A stretch of 64,000 bases of DNA from Nocardioides sp. SR21 (GCF_022761125.1 NZ_JAKWJR010000001.1:310001-374000), one strand, 5' to 3'; positions 53,978 to 62,260 are shown, counted from the stretch's first letter. Translations and numbers: made by a program. The notes: generated by a model not told the origin, from the sequence alone.

Positions 53978-55720
53978 ATGCGCCGTCTCGGGATCGTCGT
54001 ACCGCTCGCCCTGCTCGCCGCCCTCCTCGTCCCGCCCGCCCACGCGGACCCGGGTCCGAAGAAGGTCCCCACGCGCCAGGGGTACGACGGCGCGGTCACC
54101 TCGGTCGACCCGTACGCCTCCCGCATCGGGTTGCGCGTGCTGAGGGCCGGCGGGAACGCCGTCGATGCCGCGGTCGCGACCGCCGCCGCCCTCGGCGTCA
54201 CCGAGCCCTTCAGCGCCGGTATCGGCGGTGGCGGCTACTTCGTGTACTACGACGCCGAGACCGGCAAGGTGCACACGATCGACGGCCGCGAGACCGCGCC
54301 GGCCGCGATGCCGCACGACGCGTTCATCGATCCCGAGACCGGGGAGCCCTACAACTTCACGCCCGAGCTGGTGACCAGCGGCGTCTCGGTCGGCGTCCCC
54401 GGCACCCTCGCGACCTGGCAGCGCGCGCTCGACCGCTGGGGCACGCTGTCGCTCGGCCAGTCCCTCGAGCGCGCCGAGCGGCTGGCCCGGCAGGGCTTCC
54501 GGGTGGACGAGACGTTCCGTGGCCAGGTGGAGCAGAACCTCGTCCGGTTCCGGGCGTTCACGTCGTCGCGCCAGCTCTACGGCCGGCTGCCGAAGGTCGG
54601 CTCGCTGTTCCGCAACCCCGACCTCGCCGAGACCTACGACCTGATCGCCGACCACGGGCCGCGTCGGTTCTACGACGGCAGGCTGGCCCGCGAGATGGTG
54701 CAGGCGGTCCGCACGCCTCCGACGACGACGAGCACGAAGCTGCCGGTGCCCGAGGGGTTCCTGGCGATGAAGGACCTGCGCGGCTACCGGACCATCGACC
54801 GCGCCCCGACCCACGTCGAGTACCGCGGCCTCGACGTCTACGGCATGGCGCCGTCCTCGTCCGGCGGGTCGACCGTCGGCGAGGCCCTCAACATCCTGGA
54901 GAACCACGACCTCGCCGCGGCCACCCCCGAGCAGGCGCTGCACCTCTACCTCGAGGCCAGCGCGCTGTCGTTCGCCGACCGCGGTGCGTACGTCGGCGAC
55001 CCCGCCTTCGTCGACGTGCCGCTCGAGACGCTGCTGAGCGACGAGTACGCCGCGGAGCGCGACGCCCAGATCGACCCGGAGCAGGCACTGCCCAAGCCCG
55101 TCGGCGCCGGCGACATCCCCGACACCGAGAACGTGGAGACCACGAACCTCACCGTTGCCGACAAGTGGGGCAACGTCGTCGAGTACACGCTCACCATCGA
55201 GCAGACCGGCGGCTCCGGGATCGTGGTGCCGGGCCGCGGATTCCTCCTCAACAACGAGCTCACCGACTTCAGCGCGGAGTACGACGAGGCCGACCCGAAC
55301 CGGATCGAGCCCGGCAAGCGGCCGCGCTCCTCGATGGCGCCGACGATCGTGCTGCAGGACGGCAAGCCGTTCCTCGCGGTCGGGTCGCCCGGCGGCTCCA
55401 CGATCATCACCACGGTCCTGCAGGTCCTGCTCAACCGGATCGACCTCGGCATGACGCTGCCCGAGGCGATCCGCGCCCCGCGCGCGACCCAGCGCAACAC
55501 CGCGGCGGTGCTGGGCGAGAGCCGGTTCGTGGCGCGGTACGGCGACGCGCTGGCGGCGTACGGCCACGACGTGCAGACCTACGAGGACATCTTCACCGGC
55601 ACCGACGAGATCGGCGCCGCGACCGCGATCGAGTTCGGCCCGGACGGTCTGCTGACCGTGACCGCCGAGCCGCGCCGGCGTGGTGGCGGATCGGCGACCG
55701 TCGTGAGGCCTGCTCGCTAG
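53978..55720 (+). CDS. ggt: secreted gamma-glutamyltransferase
   Basis: The 580-residue protein has a signal peptide (LGIVVPLALLAALLVPPAHA). It is an Ntn-hydrolase precursor: GGNAVDAAVATAAALGVTEPFSAGIGGGGYFVYYDA and DGRETAP (substrate-binding Arg) are in the large subunit. The cleavage site and nucleophile are the second Thr of ENVETTNLTVADKWGNVVEYT, where most family members have TTH. SSMAPTIV and GSPGGSTI follow in the small subunit. It should hydrolyse or transfer gamma-glutamyl groups from glutathione-like or polyglutamate substrates outside the cell. The NADPH-reductase-like gene precedes it by 16 bp. Confidence 0.93.
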   Translation: MRRLGIVVPLALLAALLVPPAHADPGPKKVPTRQGYDGAVTSVDPYASRIGLRVLRAGGNAVDAAVATAAALGVTEPFSAGIGGGGYFVYYDAETGKVHTIDGRETAPAAMPHDAFIDPETGEPYNFTPELVTSGVSVGVPGTLATWQRALDRWGTLSLGQSLERAERLARQGFRVDETFRGQVEQNLVRFRAFTSSRQLYGRLPKVGSLFRNPDLAETYDLIADHGPRRFYDGRLAREMVQAVRTPPTTTSTKLPVPEGFLAMKDLRGYRTIDRAPTHVEYRGLDVYGMAPSSSGGSTVGEALNILENHDLAAATPEQALHLYLEASALSFADRGAYVGDPAFVDVPLETLLSDEYAAERDAQIDPEQALPKPVGAGDIPDTENVETTNLTVADKWGNVVEYTLTIEQTGGSGIVVPGRGFLLNNELTDFSAEYDEADPNRIEPGKRPRSSMAPTIVLQDGKPFLAVGSPGGSTIITTVLQVLLNRIDLGMTLPEAIRAPRATQRNTAAVLGESRFVARYGDALAAYGHDVQTYEDIFTGTDEIGAATAIEFGPDGLLTVTAEPRRRGGGSATVVRPAR

Positions 55721-55730
55721 CATCCAGGGC

Positions 55731-56015
55731 ATGAAGGCAGCTGACGTCTACGAGCTTGCGGTCGAGCGCCACCGGCACCGGTGGACCCGTCCGCTGCACG
55801 TCATCGGGGCGTTGACCGAGGCGGTGCTGTGGGGCAGGTCGCACCCGCCGTCAGCCGGTGACCTCGTCGTGCGCCGACGGGCAGACAACGTGGTGGTGGT
55901 GCGTTTCGCCGACGACCATGTCTCCTACTTCGAGGTGGAGAACCAGCTCTCCACGATGAGCGTGGTGGAGTTCCAGGAGGCCTGGGGGATCCACGCCGGT
56001 ACCGTTGAGGCGTGA
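55731..56015 (+). CDS. 94-residue hypothetical protein
   Basis: A small, soluble-looking protein (VYELAVERHRHRWTRPLHVIGALTEAVLWGRS, DLVVRRRADNVVVVRFADDHVSYFEVENQLSTMSVVEFQEAWGI) of mixed alpha/beta type, with no recognised motif. It starts 10 bp after ggt and its stop overlaps the GTG of the following PPOX gene by 4 bp, which supports translation. I do not recognise the family. Confidence 0.7.
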   Translation: MKAADVYELAVERHRHRWTRPLHVIGALTEAVLWGRSHPPSAGDLVVRRRADNVVVVRFADDHVSYFEVENQLSTMSVVEFQEAWGIHAGTVEA

Positions 56016-56653
56016 CGACCGCACCGGCCTGGACCGAGATCACCACCGTCGACGAGCTGGTCGGCCTGCTCGGCGAGCCCATCCAGCGGGTGCGCGACAA
56101 GAACCGGCCGGCGCTGCTGCCGGTCGACCGCGACTGGCTCGCGGCGTCGCCGTTCTGCGTGATGGCCACGTCGTCGGTCGACGGGCGCTGCGACGCCTCG
56201 CCGAAGGGCGACCCGGCCGGGCAGCTCGTGCACGTCATCGACGACACGACGATCGCGATCGCGGAGCGGCCGGGCAACAAGCGCGCCGACGGCTACAAGA
56301 ACATCATCGAGAACCCGTACGTCGGCCTGAACTTCCTCATCCCCGGCCGCGGCGACACCCTGCGCGTCAACGGCCGCGCCCGGCTCGTGGTCGACGCGCC
56401 GTTCTTCGACGAGATGGTCGTCAAGGGACACCAGCCGATCCTGGCGGTGGTCGTCGAGATCGAGGAGGTCTTCTTCCACTGCGCCAAGGCGTTCCTGCGC
56501 TCCGGGCTCTGGAAGCCGGAGACCTGGGACCCGGACGGCGTCGTCCCACGCCGCGCGGTGATCGCCCACGAGTCCGAGCCGACCGGGCTGACGCTCGAGC
56601 AGCTCGACGAGTACTACGAGCCCGAGAACTACGCGAAGGGCATGTATGCCTGA
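56012..56653 (+). CDS. PPOX-type flavoprotein, MSMEG_1061 group
   Basis: The 213-residue FMN-binding split barrel has the group-specific phrases LLPVDRDWLAASPFCVMATSSVDGRCDASPKGDPAG, IAERPGNKRADGYKNIIENPYVGLNFLIPGRGDTLRVNGRA and EEVFFHCAKAFLRSGLW. These match the family of FMN-dependent PPOX proteins related to MSMEG_1061. The substrate is unknown. It starts with GTG (GTGA overlap) and its end overlaps dapF by 8 bp. Confidence 0.92.
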   Translation: MTTAPAWTEITTVDELVGLLGEPIQRVRDKNRPALLPVDRDWLAASPFCVMATSSVDGRCDASPKGDPAGQLVHVIDDTTIAIAERPGNKRADGYKNIIENPYVGLNFLIPGRGDTLRVNGRARLVVDAPFFDEMVVKGHQPILAVVVEIEEVFFHCAKAFLRSGLWKPETWDPDGVVPRRAVIAHESEPTGLTLEQLDEYYEPENYAKGMYA

Positions 56654-57473
56654 GTACCTGCCAAGGATGTATGAGTTCCTGAAGGGGCACGGCACGGAGA
56701 ACGACTTCGTGCTGCTGCCCGACCCCGACGGGTCGGTCCACGGTGACCTGTCCGCCCAGGAGATGGCCGAGCGGGTGCGCGCCCTGTGCGACCGGCGCGC
56801 CGGCATCGGCGGCGACGGCGTGCTGCGCGTCGTACGACAGGGCGAGGGCTGGTTCATGGACTACCGCAACGCCGACGGCTCGGTCTCGGAGATGTGCGGC
56901 AACGGGATCCGGGTGTTCGCGCGCTACCTCGTCGACGAGGGCCTGGCGACCTCCCCGATCCCGGTCGACACCCGCGACGGCATCAAGGTGCTGACGGTCG
57001 AGGGCGACCTGATCACCGCTGACATGGGGACGCCGCGGGTGCTCGGCGACTCCAAGGTCGGCGTACCCGGCCACACCTGGTCCGCGCAGCACGTCGACAT
57101 GGGCAACCCGCACGCGGTCGCGTTCGTCGACTCCCTCGACGACGCCGGCACCCTGCTCGAGGCCCCGGAGCACGACCCGGCGACGTACCCCCACGGCGTC
57201 AACGTGGAGTTCGTCGTACGCCGCGGCGAGCGGCACGTCGCCATGCGTGTGCACGAGCGCGGCTCGGGCGAGACCCGATCCTGCGGCACCGGCGCCTGCG
57301 CGGTGATGGTCGCCGCGGCCGTGGCCGACGGGGTCCCGAACCCGCCGACCGAGGACGTCGCCTACCGCGTCGACGTACCGGGCGGCACTCTCACCGTGAC
57401 GTGGACCGCCGACGACCGCGTGCTGCTCACCGGTCCGGCCGTGATCGTGGCGCGGGGGACCGCCTCGCTGTAG
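56646..57473 (+). CDS. dapF: diaminopimelate epimerase
   Basis: The 275-residue enzyme interconverts LL- and meso-diaminopimelate for lysine and peptidoglycan. The catalytic cysteines are in SEMCGNGIRVFARY and RSCGTGACAVM; KGHGTENDFVLL, GIGGDGVLRV and MGNPHAVAFV are family motifs. ATG at 56646 is favoured by GAAGGG 8 nt upstream; another ATG at 56667 starts nearer the motif. A hairpin terminator follows at 57482. In many actinobacteria dapF directly follows miaA, but here six genes separate them. Confidence 0.95.
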   Translation: MPEYLPRMYEFLKGHGTENDFVLLPDPDGSVHGDLSAQEMAERVRALCDRRAGIGGDGVLRVVRQGEGWFMDYRNADGSVSEMCGNGIRVFARYLVDEGLATSPIPVDTRDGIKVLTVEGDLITADMGTPRVLGDSKVGVPGHTWSAQHVDMGNPHAVAFVDSLDDAGTLLEAPEHDPATYPHGVNVEFVVRRGERHVAMRVHERGSGETRSCGTGACAVMVAAAVADGVPNPPTEDVAYRVDVPGGTLTVTWTADDRVLLTGPAVIVARGTASL

Positions 57474-57481
57474 GCGCTGCT

Positions 57482-57513
57482 GCGGGTTTCACCGGTCAGC
57501 CGGTGAAACTCGC
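57482..57513 (+). terminator. hairpin after dapF
   Basis: GTTTCACCGG (57486-57495) and CCGGTGAAAC (57500-57509) form a perfect 10-bp stem around TCAG, extended by GCG (57482-57484) and CGC (57511-57513). It lies 8 bp after the dapF stop, so it is a good terminator. The TCACCGG core is the same as in the palindrome after tatD. Confidence 0.8.
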
Positions 57514-57544
57514 ACGACCATGACAGTCCCACTGTGAGCATGGC

Positions 57545-57557
57545 TATGCTCCGAACC
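57545..57557 (+). promoter_or_regulatory. probable leaderless promoter of the SDR gene
   Basis: TATGCT (57545-57550) lies 7 bp before the ATG, the spacing expected between a -10 box and a transcription start at the A of the start codon. There is no Shine-Dalgarno. ATGACA (about 57519-57524) is a possible, rather distant, -35 element. This is inference from spacing. Confidence 0.55.
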
Positions 57558-58334
57558 ATGGACATCAACGGAGCCAGTGCCATCGTCACGGGCGCAGCGT
57601 CGGGCATCGGTGCCGCCGCCGCCCGCCAGCTCGCCGCCAAGGGTGCGGTCGTCGTGGTCGCCGACCTCCAGGCCGACAAGGGCGAAGCCCTGGCCCAGGA
57701 GATCGGGGGCGTGTTCGCCCAGGTCGACGTCACGCAGACCGACCAGATCACCGCGGCGGTCAACGCCGCCGCCGAGATCGCCCCGCTGCGCGCGGTCGTG
57801 AACTCCGCCGGCATCGGCTGGGCCCAGCGCACGATCGGCCGCGACGGCCAGATCGAGTCGGCCCACGACCTCGCGGCGTTCAGCCGGGTGATCGCGATCA
57901 ACCTGATCGGCACCTTCGACGTGGTCCGCCAGGCCGCGAGCGTGATGAGCCGCAACGAGCCCGACGCCGACGGCCAGCGCGGCGCGATCGTGAACCTCGC
58001 GAGCGTCGCGGCGTTCGACGGCCAGATCGGCCAGGCGTCGTACTCCGCCTCGAAGGGCGGCGTCGTCGGCATGACCCTCCCGGTCGCCCGCGACCTGTCC
58101 GCGTCGGGCATCCGCCTCAACACCGTCGCCCCCGGCCTGATCGACACCCCGATCTACGGCGAGGGCCCGGACTCCGAGGCGTTCAAGGCCAAGCTCGGCG
58201 AGAGCGTGCTGTTCCCGAAGCGCCTCGGCGTCCCGGACGAGCTCGCCAGCATGGTGATCGAGTGCATCACCAACAGCTACATGAACGGCGAGGTGGTCCG
58301 CGTCGACGGCGGCATCCGGATGCCTCCTAAGTGA
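57558..58334 (+). CDS. short-chain dehydrogenase, 3-hydroxyacyl-CoA dehydrogenase-like
   Basis: The 258-residue SDR has the cofactor motif TGAASGIGAAAARQL with a downstream acidic residue (VVVADLQ) that selects NAD(H), the NSAGIG motif, a catalytic Ser in VNLASVAAFDGQIGQASYSASKGG and the YSASK active site. The sequence resembles type II 3-hydroxyacyl-CoA dehydrogenases (HSD17B10), including VRQAASVMSRNEPDADGQRGAIVN and IASVAAFDGQ-like stretches. Fatty-acid beta-oxidation is therefore likely. It is flanked by terminators, so it is a single-gene unit. Confidence 0.92.
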   Translation: MDINGASAIVTGAASGIGAAAARQLAAKGAVVVVADLQADKGEALAQEIGGVFAQVDVTQTDQITAAVNAAAEIAPLRAVVNSAGIGWAQRTIGRDGQIESAHDLAAFSRVIAINLIGTFDVVRQAASVMSRNEPDADGQRGAIVNLASVAAFDGQIGQASYSASKGGVVGMTLPVARDLSASGIRLNTVAPGLIDTPIYGEGPDSEAFKAKLGESVLFPKRLGVPDELASMVIECITNSYMNGEVVRVDGGIRMPPK

Positions 58335-58372
58335 GCTGCCCCGACCTGAGCCTGCGAAGGTCGGGAAGCAGC
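58335..58372 (+). terminator. hairpin after the SDR gene
   Basis: CCCGACCT (58340-58347) pairs with AGGTCGGG (58358-58365), and GCTGC (58335-58339) pairs with GCAGC (58368-58372) after a two-base bulge. It begins directly at the stop codon, so it should terminate the transcript before the repeat cluster. Confidence 0.75.
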
Positions 58373-58380
58373 AGCCAGAT

Positions 58381-58720
58381 CGAGTAGCCGCGCGAGCGAC
58401 GAAGGAGCTCGCGACCGGCGTATCGAGATCTCGGTGGTCTCGATACGCTCGCTGGCGCTCGCTACTCGACCAACGAGGGGCCCGCCGGCGGTAGGTCTCG
58501 ATACGCTCGCTGGCGCTCGCTACTCGACCAACGAGGAAGCTCGCTGCTCGACCGACGAGGAGCCCGCCGGCGCTGGGTCTCGATACGCTCGCTGGCGCTC
58601 GCTACTCGACCGACGAGGAGCCCGCCGGCGCTCGCTACTCGACCGACGAGGAGCCCGCCGGCGGTAGGTCTCGATACGCGCGCTACTCGACCACCGAGAG
58701 CTCGCTACTCGACCACCGAG
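58381..58720. repeat. cluster of REP-like palindromic repeats
   Basis: Three identical 36-bp copies begin with GGTCTCGATACGCTCGCTGG and end CTACTCGACC (58436-58471, 58494-58529, 58576-58611). Shortened copies lie at 58630-58650, 58667-58692 and 58700-58715, separated by GCCCGCCGGCG-type spacers. The first unit at 58381-58432 is a degenerate reverse-complement copy. Units have arms that pair, so the cluster is a BIME-like array. Spacing is irregular and no cas genes are present, so it is not CRISPR. The last unit supplies the final codons and stop of the gene on the minus strand. Confidence 0.9.
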
Positions 58721-59235
58721 GATCGACCCATCCGGGCCAACAGCTGCGTCTGCCGGTCGGCGCCCTCCGGGACGTCGACCGGCTGCTGGAAGACCCCCTC
58801 GTCGTAGGCGTGCTCGCCGAAGCCGACGAACGCCTTCTCCATCGCGTCCATGTCGGCGTCGGTGAACGTCGTCGGCCGGCCGGACGCGGAGCCCAGGTCC
58901 CAGCCGTGCACGACCAGGTCGAACCCGTAGAAGTCGTCGAGGGTGGCGCCGATCGTGGTGCGGCCGAAGAAGCCGTCGTACTCCCGCGCGCGCAGGTCGT
59001 CGGAGACGAGATCGCGTACGGCGGCCAGGTGGGCGGCCCACACCTCGTCGGGCGATCCGCCGGGACGGGCCCCGAGCTCGACGCCGTGGGTCTCGAGGAA
59101 CTGGCGCTCGGTGTCGACGACGTGGTCGACGACGTCCGCGGCGCTCCAGCCCTCGCACGGGCTGGTGGCGGTCCAGTCGTCGGTCGCGGAGACGGTGGCG
59201 GAGAAGCGGTCGGCTGCGTCGTGGAAGAAGCTCAT
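58705..59235 (-). CDS. TIGR03086-type DinB/maleylpyruvate-isomerase-like protein
   Basis: The 176-residue protein has the metal-binding four-helix pattern TSPCEGWSAADVVDHVVDTERQFL with His in VVDHVVD, the mid EYDGFFGRTTIGATLDDFYGFDLVVHGWDLG with a second His, and a C-terminal helix. These proteins are mycothiol-dependent or of unknown role in actinobacteria. Its last five residues (SSVVE) and the TAG stop are encoded by the end of the REP cluster, so the original C-terminus may have been replaced. It diverges from the AraC gene. Confidence 0.88.
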   Translation of the reverse strand: MSFFHDAADRFSATVSATDDWTATSPCEGWSAADVVDHVVDTERQFLETHGVELGARPGGSPDEVWAAHLAAVRDLVSDDLRAREYDGFFGRTTIGATLDDFYGFDLVVHGWDLGSASGRPTTFTDADMDAMEKAFVGFGEHAYDEGVFQQPVDVPEGADRQTQLLARMGRSSVVE

Positions 59236-59286
59236 GGCGCCAGCATCGTCGTGCCGATGTCGGCGGGGCTTGAAAGAATCCGACAC

Positions 59287-60084
59287 ATGACCCGGCGGAT
59301 CGACCCGAAGGAGCGGGCCCACCTGCTCGACGCGAGCGGCTACACGCCGCCGATCCACCGGTTCGCGCCCTCGCCCGACCTGGCGCCGTTGGTACGCCGC
59401 TACTGGATGCCGGTCTGGTCGCTGCCTGACGGGCACTCCTCGGTGCAGCGGGTGCTGCAGTACCCCGTCTGCCTGATCGTGGTGTCCCGCGAGTACGCCC
59501 TGCTCGTCGGCCCGTCCAGCGGGCTGTCCACCCAGGAGCTCACCGGCTCCGGCTGGGCGCTCGGCACCATGCTCCAGCCGGCAGCGGGCCTCGCGCTGGT
59601 CGGCGGCCCGGTCGAGCAGCTCACCGATCAGGCGGTGCCGCTCCCCGACGAGGCACTCACCGCCGCGATCCGCGAGGCGATCGGCGACGACCCCGACGAC
59701 CCGGACCGCCAGCAGGCCGGCGTCGACGCGGTCGAGCGCGCGCTCGCCGTACACCTCCCGGTCGACGAGGAGGGGCTGCTGGTCAACGCGATCGTCGAGT
59801 ACGTCGAAGGTGACCCCGAGGTGCGCCGGGTCGGCCAGATCTGCGAGAAGTTCGCGATCACCGAGCGCACCCTCCAGCGGCTGACCGCCCGCCGGATCGG
59901 GCTGTCCCCGAAGTGGCTGATCCAGCGCCGCCGCCTGCACGAGGCGGCCGAGCGGCTGCGCGAGAGCGACCACGACCTGGCCCGCATCGCCGCCGACCTC
60001 GGCTACGCCGACCAGGCGCACTTCGGCCGCGACTTCCGCGCGGTCACCGGCCTGACGCCGGGGGAGTTCGCCACCGAGCGTTGA
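59287..60084 (+). CDS. AraC-family transcriptional regulator
   Basis: The 265-residue regulator has a DUF6597-like N-terminal part (HRFAPSPDLAPLVRRYWMPVWSLPDGHSSVQRVLQYPVCLIVV) and a C-terminal AraC DNA-binding domain (RVGQICEKFAITERTLQRLTARRIGLSPKWLIQRRRLHEAAERL, then DLARIAADLGYADQAHFGRDFRAVTGLTPGEF). It is divergent from the TIGR03086 gene with 51 bp between starts, so it may control that gene. Longer in-frame extensions lie over the opposite gene and were rejected. Confidence 0.93.
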   Translation: MTRRIDPKERAHLLDASGYTPPIHRFAPSPDLAPLVRRYWMPVWSLPDGHSSVQRVLQYPVCLIVVSREYALLVGPSSGLSTQELTGSGWALGTMLQPAAGLALVGGPVEQLTDQAVPLPDEALTAAIREAIGDDPDDPDRQQAGVDAVERALAVHLPVDEEGLLVNAIVEYVEGDPEVRRVGQICEKFAITERTLQRLTARRIGLSPKWLIQRRRLHEAAERLRESDHDLARIAADLGYADQAHFGRDFRAVTGLTPGEFATER

Positions 60085-60141
60085 CCGACACGACACGTCC
60101 GCGTCTCGCACCGGTCGGACGGCGTCGACAGCGTCGGGGTC

Positions 60142-61707
60142 ATGGTCCTCCTCGGGAGACGATCCACCCTGCTGGCCGGGGTGGCCATCGGGGCCACGCC
60201 GGGCCTGGTCGCCTGGAGCGTCCAGCGCGGTACGCCGGCCCTCGCTCGCAGCCGGGTCGGCCTCACCCCGGGCGTCCGCTCCGGCGAGGTGACCACGAGC
60301 TCCGCGGTGCTCTGGGGCCGCGCGACGTCGGCCGGACGGCTCACCGTCCGCCTCGCCAGCGCCGGCCGCGTGGTCCGTGAGGCCGAGGGTGCATGGGCCG
60401 ACGAGCGCACCGACTACACCGCGCGGATGATGCTCGACGGGCTCGCGCCCGGCCGCCGCTACGACGCGGACCTGCAGTTCACCTCGCCCGACGGCGCCAC
60501 CGGCCAGGTCGAGCGGGTCAGCTTCACGACCGCGCCGATCCACGCCGCCGCGCAGTCGTTCGTCTGGTCGGGCGACACCTGCGGGCAGGGTTGGGGCATC
60601 AACCCCGACGTCGGTGGGCTGACGACGTACCGCGCGATGCTCGCCACGCAGCCCGACTTCTTCGTCCATTGCGGCGACACGATCTACGCCGACTGCGAGA
60701 TCCGCGCGACGCAGGTCGAGGAGGACACCGGCGCCACCTGGCGCAACGTCGTCGAGCACGGCGTCGACAAGGTCGCCGAGACGCTGGACGAGTTCCGTGG
60801 CCGGCACCGCTACCCGCTGCTCGACGAGCACGTGCGTGCGCTGTACGCCGAGGTCCCGACGGTCAGCCAGTGGGACGACCACGAGACCTGCAACAACTGG
60901 TACCCCGGCGAGCGGCTGGACGACGACCGGTACTCCGAGCGCAGCTGCGACGTGCTCGCCGCGCGCGGGCGCCGCGCCTGGCAGGAGTACCAACCCGTGC
61001 CGGTACGACGGCTGATCACCAGCACCAGCGAGGGATTCGCGCCGCAGCGGATCTACCGCAAGGTCCCGCGCGGCCAGCACCTCGACCTGTTCTGCCTCGA
61101 CATGCGGTCGTACCGCGGACCCAACCCGACCTCCGCCGAGGCCGGGCAGCCGGGCGTCCTCGGCCCCGAGCAGGAGCGCTGGCTCGTCGAGCAGGTCACC
61201 GCGTCGCGCGCGACGTGGAAGGTGATCTCCGCCGACCTGCCGCTGTCCGCGCCGTCCAACCACGAGGACGACCTCGACAGCGTCCCCAACTACGACGACG
61301 GCCCGCCGACCGGCCGCGAACCCGAGCTCGCCCGCGTGCTGGCGGCGTTCCAGAGGAACGGCGTGCGCAACGTCGTGTGGCTGACCGCGGACGTCCACTA
61401 CACCGCGGCGCACCACTACAGCCCGGAACGCGCGGCGTTCACGGCCTTCGACCCGTTCTGGGAGTTCGTCTCCGGGCCGGTCGCCTCCGGGACGTTCGCG
61501 GTCAAGGACGACCTGCTCGACCGGAGCTTCGGACCCGAGGTCCACTACTCCAAGGGCAACGAGACCCAGGCGTGGAGCCAGTCGCCGCGGGCGGGCAACC
61601 AGTTCTTCGGGCACGTCGCGATCGCCGCCGACGGAGTCCTCACCGTGACGCTGTACGACGGCAACGGCGCCGCGCTCTGGGCTAGGTCCCTGGAACCCAG
61701 TCGGTGA
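60142..61707 (+). CDS. phoD: alkaline phosphatase D family protein
   Basis: The 521-residue exported metallo-phosphodiesterase has a twin-arginine signal (LGRRSTLLAGVAIGATPGLVAW), an N-terminal Fn3-like domain (about 40-130: GVRSGEVTTSSAVLWGRAT), and a catalytic domain with the ligands HCGDTIYADCE, SQWDDHETCNNW, VISADLPLSAPSNHEDD and WLTADVHYTAAHHY. PhoD removes phosphate from phosphodiesters such as wall teichoic acids when phosphate is scarce. No PHO box was clearly recognised upstream. Its last 26 bp overlap the convergent kinase gene. Confidence 0.93.
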   Translation: MVLLGRRSTLLAGVAIGATPGLVAWSVQRGTPALARSRVGLTPGVRSGEVTTSSAVLWGRATSAGRLTVRLASAGRVVREAEGAWADERTDYTARMMLDGLAPGRRYDADLQFTSPDGATGQVERVSFTTAPIHAAAQSFVWSGDTCGQGWGINPDVGGLTTYRAMLATQPDFFVHCGDTIYADCEIRATQVEEDTGATWRNVVEHGVDKVAETLDEFRGRHRYPLLDEHVRALYAEVPTVSQWDDHETCNNWYPGERLDDDRYSERSCDVLAARGRRAWQEYQPVPVRRLITSTSEGFAPQRIYRKVPRGQHLDLFCLDMRSYRGPNPTSAEAGQPGVLGPEQERWLVEQVTASRATWKVISADLPLSAPSNHEDDLDSVPNYDDGPPTGREPELARVLAAFQRNGVRNVVWLTADVHYTAAHHYSPERAAFTAFDPFWEFVSGPVASGTFAVKDDLLDRSFGPEVHYSKGNETQAWSQSPRAGNQFFGHVAIAADGVLTVTLYDGNGAALWARSLEPSR

Positions 61708-62260
61708 GGTCGACCACGAGGTCCGCTCGGCGTCGCGCCTCCTCGATGCGGGCGGCGTTGGCCGCGTCGACCCGCTGCACCCAGGTCCGGGCCTGAGCGG
61801 GGTTCTTGCCGAACTCGACGTGCCGCGCGATCAGCCGCTCGACGCGCACCGCGTCGTCGACGACCAGGTGCCACACCACGTCGATCTGGGCCCGCACCGC
61901 GCTCCATCGCGGCTGGTTGAGCAGCAGGTAGTTGCCCTCGGTGACGACGGTCCCGTGCGCCGGCACCGGGATGGCGCCGGCCAGCGGCTGCTCGAGGGCG
62001 CGGTCGAACATGGGCGCGACGACGTTCCACTCGCCCGCCCTGACCCGCTGCAGCAGGGCGGCGTACCCCTCCGCGTCGAAGGTGTCCGGCGACCCCTTCG
62101 AGTGGAGCAGCCGGCGGCGGATGAGCTCGACGTCCGCGTAGTGGAACCCGTCCATCGGGACCACCGGCAGCCCGAGCGCCGCGGCGAGCGTGCTCTTCCC
62201 GACCCCAGGCGACCCGGTGATGCCGAGCAGCCGGATGTCGGCGGGGACGGGAGGGATCAC
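61682..62260 (-). CDS. nucleoside/nucleotide kinase-like P-loop protein
   Basis: The 192-residue protein resembles the uridine kinase/phosphoribulokinase group: P-loop GITGSPGVGKSTLAAALGLPVVPMDGFHY with the DXXHY of that group, TFDAEGYAALLQRV, EGNYLLLNQPRWSAV, and RLIARHVEFGKNPAQARTWV. Several actinobacterial members are annotated as nucleoside kinases or as pantothenate-like kinases. The start is uncertain; GTG at 62260 avoids overlap with the divergent epimerase gene. Confidence 0.85.
   Translation of the reverse strand: MIPPVPADIRLLGITGSPGVGKSTLAAALGLPVVPMDGFHYADVELIRRRLLHSKGSPDTFDAEGYAALLQRVRAGEWNVVAPMFDRALEQPLAGAIPVPAHGTVVTEGNYLLLNQPRWSAVRAQIDVVWHLVVDDAVRVERLIARHVEFGKNPAQARTWVQRVDAANAARIEEARRRADLVVDLTDWVPGT

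Noticed and set aside
58434..58667. Plus-strand frame through the repeat cluster
   Set aside because: The translation only reflects the tandem repeats (STNEEA-, SLLDRRGA-type units); there is no start signal.
58381..58720. CRISPR array
   Set aside because: Unit spacing is irregular, the spacers are themselves repeated GC words, units are palindromic and partly inverted, and no cas gene is nearby.
58810..59286. N-terminal extension of the AraC regulator
   Set aside because: The upstream frame is antisense to the TIGR03086-like gene, and the protein aligned from 59287 is complete.
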